From assembly GCA_946887085.1 (NCBI GenBank), contig CAMPKG010000111.1, positions 1 through 9,689 of the forward strand: 9,689 nt of DNA, read 5' to 3'. Source of the DNA: an uncultured Sphingobacteriales bacterium. Its GTDB lineage: Bacteria > Bacteroidota > Bacteroidia > Chitinophagales > Chitinophagaceae. Position 1 is the stretch's first letter; each line of letters starts with the position of its first letter. This document shows positions 4,763-9,689 of the stretch, in pieces. The translations under genes and the position numbers were made by a program. Below the pieces are notes generated by a model. That model did no database searches, was not told where the DNA came from, and worked only from the letters and a program-made list of their open reading frames with translations.

Positions 4763-7762
4763 ATGAGAAGATTGTTTGGTGTATTGACGATATTTTTTGT
4801 TCTTTTCTATTTCATATTCGCCCAGGCCCAAAAGCTGGGAGGAGAAACTAACCTTGCGAAAAAAACCTGGGTAGACAGCGTATACAATTCGCTGAATACC
4901 CGCGAGCGTATCGGCCAGCTGTTCATGGTGGCGGCATATTCAGGCGGTAAGAACTACAACGAAAAACAGATTACGGAACTGCTGGCCAATCGCCAGGTGG
5001 GCGGGCTTATATTCATGCAGGGCACCCCTGAAGCACAGGCTAATCTGACAAACCAATATCAACGCATGGCAAATGTGCCATTGTTAATAGGTGCCGACGC
5101 TGAGTGGGGTCTAGGTATGCGGCTGAGCGATGTTGACGAGCTGCCGAAGCAGATGATGATCGGCGCCACGCGTGATACCGTTCTTGCATATGCTGTTGGC
5201 GCCGCTATTGCCGAGCAATGTAAAAGGCTTGGCGTGCATATCAACTTCGGCCCGGTAGTTGACGTAAACAACAATCCAAAGAACCCGATCATTAACGCGC
5301 GTTCGTTTGGCGAGGATAAGCACCTGGTGTCGGCGCTCGGCATCGCGTATATGAAAGGCTTGCAAGATAATGGTGTGATGGCCGCAGCCAAACACTTTCC
5401 AGGCCATGGTGACACGGATATGGACTCGCATAAAGACCTGCCTGTTATCACGAAGTCGTTAAAAGAACTCGATACACTGGAACTCTACCCTTTCCGTCAA
5501 TTGATAAAAGCTGGCGTGAAAAGCATCATGGTAGCTCACCTGGAAGTTCCTGCATTAGAAAGCCAAAAGAAGGTTCCTACTACGCTGTCCAAAAATACCA
5601 TTGCAAACCTTTTGAAAACACAGATGGGTTTTAAAGGGCTGGTGTTTACCGACGCACTGAACATGCAAGGAGTTGCTAAGTACTACGGGCCCGGCGATGT
5701 AGACCTGCGTGCGTTCATTGCTGGTAATGATGTATTGCTCTTTTCTGAAAACGTTCCTGTTGCTATCAACAAAATAGTAGGGGCGTTGAACAATGGGCGT
5801 ATAGCATCGGCAGACCTGGAACAAAGGGTGAAGAAAATACTTGCCGCGAAATACGATGCGGGACTTAATGAATGGAAACCTGTCAACGTGAATAACGTTA
5901 CAGCTGACCTGAATAAGTATACTGCGATGGTGAGAGCGCGCGTAGCTATGTCATCTACAACGTTAATACGTGACCGGAATAATATCCTGCGTGATATAAA
6001 TCGCGGTGATATACGGGTGCAGTACGTGGGCGTAAATGCGATGGGCAATACCGAATTGTACAAGCAGTTACAGCAGTCGTACGGGGATGTTGGTGCGCAG
6101 TGGTTACCTGCTAATGTCACTGACGCCGATGTTGCGAACCTGGAAAAAGCAATTGATGCAAATGGTTTAACGATTGTGGCGGTACACAACATGTCGCTTT
6201 ACCCGTCGGGTGGCGATTACGGGTTGACCAAAAGACAATTGGCATTTCTTCAGAAGATACAAAGGAAAACAAATGTGATGCTGGTGGTAATGGGTAATCC
6301 ATATATCCTGAAAACGATCAATGAAGCACCGTCTATCATAGTGGCCTATGAAGATGATGCAATAACTGAAAAAATAGTTGCTAAAGTGCTCGCAAAAGAT
6401 CTTGTGGCAAAAGGCGCGCTACCCGTTACCCCATACTTCAATATGAAGATGGAAAATCAAGCCACGTACGCTGCAACTAAAAGCAACGCGAAAGACCGGC
6501 TGACCACGGTAGATTTTCCTGAAAGTGCAGGTGTTGTAAACCAGGATGCGCTGGATAAGCTGAGCTTGTTCGTACATCGCGCGGTAGCAGCTGGGGCTTT
6601 CCCAGGTGCGCGTGTACTGGCGTCAAAAGATGGCAAAATTTTCTTTGATGAATGCTTTGGCTTTTGTACGCCTGAAAAAGCAAACAGGGTCGATCCCAAC
6701 ACGATCTATGATGTTGCCTCGCTCACCAAAGTGATCTCTACCACACTTGCCGTAATGCGCCTATACGAAAACGGTTCGCTAAACCTGGATAAGACCGTAG
6801 GCGATTACCTGCCCTGGACGAGGAATTCGAATAAAGCAGGTTTGAAAGTACGCGATCTGCTGCTGCACCAGGCCGGGTTGAAAGCATGGATACCTTTCTA
6901 TACCGAAACACTGGATGCACAAGGCAATCTCAGAAGCGACCTGTACAGGACTAAATCCGATGCCAATTACAGCATCGAAGTAGCAAAGGATCTGTATCTC
7001 CGAAAAGATTATCCCGACACTATCTGGGCAAAGATACTGGCTACGCCGCTGGAGAATAAGGGCAGATATGTATATAGCGACCTGGATTATTTCTTTCTTG
7101 CAGCAATAGTGCAGCAAATATCCGGTAAGCGGATAGACCAATATGTGGAGGACAATTTTTATAAGCCGCTTGCTCTGGAGCGCACGGCATACAACCCATT
7201 AAAAAAATTCAAACTGTCGGAGATAGCTCCCACAGAGAATGACGTGATCTTCAGGCACCAGCAAATACAAGGGTATGTACACGACCAGGGAGCGGCGCTC
7301 TTAGGTGGTATTGCAGGGCACGCTGGTGTGTTTGCTACGGCGCATGACGTTGCAACTATATTCCAGATGCTGTTGAACAATGGAAGCTATAACGGTAAAC
7401 GCTTCTTTAAGAAAGAAACCGTGCAATACTTTACTGCTTACCAGTCAAGCATCAGCAGGCGGGCTCTTGGCTTCGACAAGCCTGCAACTGCCAAGGAAGA
7501 TGGCGGACCGGCAGGTAACAGGACAACCGGTTATGCTTTCGGCCACCAGGGTTTTACCGGTACAGTTGCATGGGCCGATCCGGGTACTGGAGTAGTATTT
7601 GTTTTCCTCTCGAACAGGATAGCACCGTCGGCAGAGAACACGCTCATCAATAAAATGAACATCCGCACCATTGCGCAAGACTATGTGTACGAAGCACTCG
7701 GCTTGCCTGTTGTAAGGAACAGGGCAGAGACGCAACGAACACAGCTGGTGACGCACAAATAG
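4763..7762 (+). CDS. Exported GH3 (NagZ-type) beta-N-acetylhexosaminidase fused to a serine beta-lactamase-like domain
   Basis: The 999-residue protein starts at ATG 4763; the in-frame GTG at 4757 adds two residues and lies in the promoter box. A signal peptide (MRR, hydrophobic 4-19, AQA cleavage near 22) sends it to the periplasm or beyond. The GH3 barrel (about 35-365) carries the NagZ signature KHFPGHGDTDMDSHKDLP at 210-227. Its Asp221/His223 pair fits the NagZ acid/base dyad, and TDALNM supplies nucleophile Asp297. A GH3 C-terminal alpha/beta domain follows (about 390-555). A class C beta-lactamase/DD-peptidase-like domain (about 590-980) has SLTK at 653-656 (nucleophile Ser653), YSD at 771-773 and HQG at 928-930, so all three serine-hydrolase motifs are present. 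NagZ enzymes remove GlcNAc from peptidoglycan fragments; serine hydrolases of this fold cut peptides, esters or beta-lactams. Joint action on muropeptides is inference. It is monocistronic, with its own promoter box and terminator. Confidence 0.93.
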   Translation: MRRLFGVLTIFFVLFYFIFAQAQKLGGETNLAKKTWVDSVYNSLNTRERIGQLFMVAAYSGGKNYNEKQITELLANRQVGGLIFMQGTPEAQANLTNQYQRMANVPLLIGADAEWGLGMRLSDVDELPKQMMIGATRDTVLAYAVGAAIAEQCKRLGVHINFGPVVDVNNNPKNPIINARSFGEDKHLVSALGIAYMKGLQDNGVMAAAKHFPGHGDTDMDSHKDLPVITKSLKELDTLELYPFRQLIKAGVKSIMVAHLEVPALESQKKVPTTLSKNTIANLLKTQMGFKGLVFTDALNMQGVAKYYGPGDVDLRAFIAGNDVLLFSENVPVAINKIVGALNNGRIASADLEQRVKKILAAKYDAGLNEWKPVNVNNVTADLNKYTAMVRARVAMSSTTLIRDRNNILRDINRGDIRVQYVGVNAMGNTELYKQLQQSYGDVGAQWLPANVTDADVANLEKAIDANGLTIVAVHNMSLYPSGGDYGLTKRQLAFLQKIQRKTNVMLVVMGNPYILKTINEAPSIIVAYEDDAITEKIVAKVLAKDLVAKGALPVTPYFNMKMENQATYAATKSNAKDRLTTVDFPESAGVVNQDALDKLSLFVHRAVAAGAFPGARVLASKDGKIFFDECFGFCTPEKANRVDPNTIYDVASLTKVISTTLAVMRLYENGSLNLDKTVGDYLPWTRNSNKAGLKVRDLLLHQAGLKAWIPFYTETLDAQGNLRSDLYRTKSDANYSIEVAKDLYLRKDYPDTIWAKILATPLENKGRYVYSDLDYFFLAAIVQQISGKRIDQYVEDNFYKPLALERTAYNPLKKFKLSEIAPTENDVIFRHQQIQGYVHDQGAALLGGIAGHAGVFATAHDVATIFQMLLNNGSYNGKRFFKKETVQYFTAYQSSISRRALGFDKPATAKEDGGPAGNRTTGYAFGHQGFTGTVAWADPGTGVVFVFLSNRIAPSAENTLINKMNIRTIAQDYVYEALGLPVVRNRAETQRTQLVTHK

Positions 7763-7785
7763 GTTAATACCAAACACCAATCTCA

Positions 7786-7823
7786 AAAAAGCCGGGGTGA
7801 TTTCACGGCTTTTTGCTTTTTTT
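7786..7823 (+). terminator. Rho-independent terminator of the GH3 fusion gene
   Basis: A 9-bp stem (AAAAAGCCG at 7786-7794 with CGGCTTTTT at 7806-7814) has an 11-nt loop. It is followed by GC and seven T residues (7817-7823), and begins 23 bp after the TAG stop. Confidence 0.88.
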
Positions 7824-7837
7824 AACATTTAAAATTC

Positions 7838-7866
7838 TTGCTTATGAAATAATACCTAAATATTTG
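7838..7866 (+). promoter_or_regulatory. Putative promoter of the large outer-membrane protein gene
   Basis: A TTG at 7838-7840 is followed after 18 bp by AATATTTG (7859-7866), a 7-of-8 match to the Bacteroidota -7 element TAnnTTTG at near-usual spacing. Transcription would start near 7872, leaving a leader of about 25 bases before ATG 7897. It sits between the preceding terminator and the start. Confidence 0.5.
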
Positions 7867-7896
7867 TTGTGTTGTACTATTACAAACCGCCACCCC

Positions 7897-9689
7897 ATGC
7901 TACGCCCGATCTTTGTTTGCCTGTTGTTGCTGATAAATACTTCAGCGTTTTCACAGTCCTATTCTGTTAAGGGCTCTCTGGTGGATACATTAAACAGCGG
8001 CGGACTGCCAGGCGCGTCTGTGACATTGATACAACAAGCCGATTCTATCATGGATGGCTTTACGCGTAGCGATGATGATGGGAACTTTCTGTTAAAGCCT
8101 TCAAAGCCGGGCAAGTACATCGTCCTCATCACTTTCCCAAGTTTCGTAGATTATGTGGACGTTGTGGAAGTGAAGGATGAAACACCTCTTGATCTTGGTC
8201 CAATACCAATGGTGACGCGCACGCATCTCCTTAAAGAATTTGTATTCACGCAACAAGTAGCCGCTATCAAGATAAAAGGAGATACTGTCGAGTACGTTGC
8301 TGACAGTTTTAAAGTAAAGGACAATGCTACGGTTGAAGCACTGCTAAAAAAATTACCCGGCATACAAGTGAACAGGAACGGCGAGATAGTAGCCCAGGGA
8401 GAAAAAGTAGAGAAAGTGCTTGTTGACGGGGAAGAATTTTTCTCTGATGATCCGGCCATGGTAACAAAAAGCCTGCAAGCGAAAGTGGTGGATAAAGTAC
8501 AAGTGTTCGACAAGAAAAGCGAGCAGGCAGAATTTACAGGGATAGACGACGGAGAAAAAACGAAGACTATTAACCTGCAGCTGAAGGACGATAAGAAGAA
8601 AGGTTATTTCGGCAAACTGGTAGGTGGAGGCGGCGCGGGTGATGAGCGCGGATATTTTGAGAACCAGGCCATGATCAATGCCTTCAAAGGAAAACGGAAG
8701 ATATCTGCCTTTGGTATAGCATCGAATACAGGAAGAATAGGGTTGGGCTGGGAAGACCGGGATAAATTCAGTTCAGGAACCGGCAATACTACTGTTGACG
8801 AAAATGGGTATATAACAACCTATTATAATAGCGACGATGATATGTTCAGCTGGGATGGTAAATACAATGGTAAGGGCTTGCCGATAGTTTACACAGGCGG
8901 TGTTCACTATTCCAACAAATGGCTCGAAGAGAAACATCATTTAGCGGGTAACTACCGATATCAGCAACAGCAAATAGATATAGATAACCAAACCACTACA
9001 CAGTATATATTGCCCGATGGTAGTTACAACACCAATAGGCAGGACCTGGAACAATTTAATACAGGTAACAGGAATCGCGGCGACATTAATTATACTATCA
9101 AGACGGATAGCTTATCGGAAATAAAGGTGAGTGCTGTAGTTGGGTATAATGAAAATAAAAGCTCATCGACATTGAACAGCGATATGACGAACAGCGATGA
9201 AAAAAAATTAAATGAGACAAGCCGCAGCCAGACCAGCAACAATTTTGTAAAAACGATCAACAGCAACCTGGATTGGAAACATAAATTCAAAAAGAAGGGC
9301 AGGACTTTTTCGCTTAGCCTAACTGAGAATTACCGCGAGAGTACGACCGATGGATTTTTACGATCTGTAAATACTTATTACGACACAACCGGGAATGTAC
9401 GCACGACAGATACGATAGATCAGCGCAAGCAAAATGCGAATAAGAACATGAGCCTGTCTTCACGCATTGCTTATACCGAACCGTTGTCGAAAGTAGTTTT
9501 TCTTGAAGTGAATTACAGCTTTAAGCTGGACAATAATAGTGCAGACCGTGTCACCAGGGACAAGAGCGCCGCAACGGCAGATTATATCAACAAGAACCAA
9601 TTGTATAGCAGCAATTACGATTTTGAAGTGCTGACCCATACAGGAGGAGCGAACCTGAAGTTCGTTTTCAAAAAAATGAATTTTTCGCT
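7897..9689 (+). CDS. TonB-receptor-like outer-membrane beta-barrel protein with N-terminal carboxypeptidase-regulatory-like domain (3' partial)
   Basis: The frame is open from ATG 7897 to the right edge, giving 597 complete codons and no stop. I translated it by eye. A signal peptide (MLRPIFVCLLLLINTSAFS, cleavage before Q20) is followed by a carboxypeptidase-regulatory-like beta domain (about 22-105: GLPGASVTLIQ, then DDDGNFLL). A plug-like segment comes next (about 125-232: VEALLKKLPGIQV, VLVDGEEFFSDDP, then a Lys/Asp-rich stretch). From about 238 the chain is barrel-like, with alternating strands and Asn/Ser/Thr-rich loops. This order is typical of the Bacteroidota 'outer membrane beta-barrel family' (OMP_b-brl_3-like), usually about 900 residues, so roughly a third is probably missing. 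These proteins are related to TonB-dependent receptors, but their substrates are mostly unknown and I see no TonB box. No SusD-like gene is visible upstream. There is no Shine-Dalgarno sequence before the start. Confidence 0.9.
   Translation, partial: MLRPIFVCLLLLINTSAFSQSYSVKGSLVDTLNSGGLPGASVTLIQQADSIMDGFTRSDDDGNFLLKPSKPGKYIVLITFPSFVDYVDVVEVKDETPLDLGPIPMVTRTHLLKEFVFTQQVAAIKIKGDTVEYVADSFKVKDNATVEALLKKLPGIQVNRNGEIVAQGEKVEKVLVDGEEFFSDDPAMVTKSLQAKVVDKVQVFDKKSEQAEFTGIDDGEKTKTINLQLKDDKKKGYFGKLVGGGGAGDERGYFENQAMINAFKGKRKISAFGIASNTGRIGLGWEDRDKFSSGTGNTTVDENGYITTYYNSDDDMFSWDGKYNGKGLPIVYTGGVHYSNKWLEEKHHLAGNYRYQQQQIDIDNQTTTQYILPDGSYNTNRQDLEQFNTGNRNRGDINYTIKTDSLSEIKVSAVVGYNENKSSSTLNSDMTNSDEKKLNETSRSQTSNNFVKTINSNLDWKHKFKKKGRTFSLSLTENYRESTTDGFLRSVNTYYDTTGNVRTTDTIDQRKQNANKNMSLSSRIAYTEPLSKVVFLEVNYSFKLDNNSADRVTRDKSAATADYINKNQLYSSNYDFEVLTHTGGANLKFVFKKMNFS

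Noticed and set aside
1..9689. CRISPR array, tRNA, insertion sequence or phage-like module
   Set aside because: Reading both strands, I found no regularly spaced repeats, tRNA cloverleaf, transposase motifs or terminal inverted repeats. The gene content is ordinary chromosomal housekeeping and envelope genes.
7897..9689. Start of a SusC/SusD polysaccharide utilisation locus
   Set aside because: The N-terminal domain order superficially resembles SusC, but the LPGIQV/DGEEFF plug-like segment fits the OMP_b-brl_3 group. I see no SusD-like, sigma/anti-sigma or co-transcribed glycosidase gene, and a terminator separates it from the GH3 gene.

Overview
The window reads as chromosomal DNA from a member of the Bacteroidota, most likely a Chitinophagaceae-type bacterium. 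The reasons are the protein families (an outer-membrane barrel protein with an N-terminal carboxypeptidase-regulatory-like domain, an MBL/rhodanese-type C-terminus, a GH3-beta-lactamase fusion), the near absence of Shine-Dalgarno sequences, and start-proximal boxes fitting the Bacteroidota promoter element TAnnTTTG. Taxonomy is inferred from family recognition only; no rRNA gene is present.

Layout. (1) Positions 3-332 hold the 3' end of a plus-strand gene ending in a rhodanese domain, followed by a hairpin terminator. (2) Positions 449-1432 encode an exported beta-rich protein, probably an outer-membrane barrel, with its own promoter box. A perfect 17-bp hairpin (1445-1481) separates it from the convergent minus-strand pair. 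(3) The minus-strand pair is mutL (4476 to 2638), then, 55 bp downstream, a three-domain FAD/NAD(P)H/2Fe-2S reductase of the PaaE type (2582 to 1494). (4) A 286-bp divergent intergenic region (4477-4762) carries promoter boxes for both flanking genes and a terminator-like hairpin with no gene in front of it. (5) Positions 4763-7762 encode a large exported fusion of a NagZ-type GH3 hexosaminidase and a serine beta-lactamase-like domain, closed by a terminator. (6) From 7897 to the right edge runs the first 597 codons of a TonB-receptor-like outer-membrane barrel protein.

How the genes relate. Apart from the possible mutL-reductase transcription unit, the genes look like independent units, each with its own promoter or terminator. 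A cell-envelope theme runs through three of them (small barrel, peptidoglycan-type fusion enzyme, large barrel), but nothing shows they form one system.

I found no mobile element, CRISPR array, tRNA, rRNA or clear novel multi-gene system. The points most worth a second look are the degenerate endonuclease motif in MutL, the exported NagZ/beta-lactamase fusion whose promoter box lies almost on the start codon, and the orphan terminator between mutL and the fusion gene.
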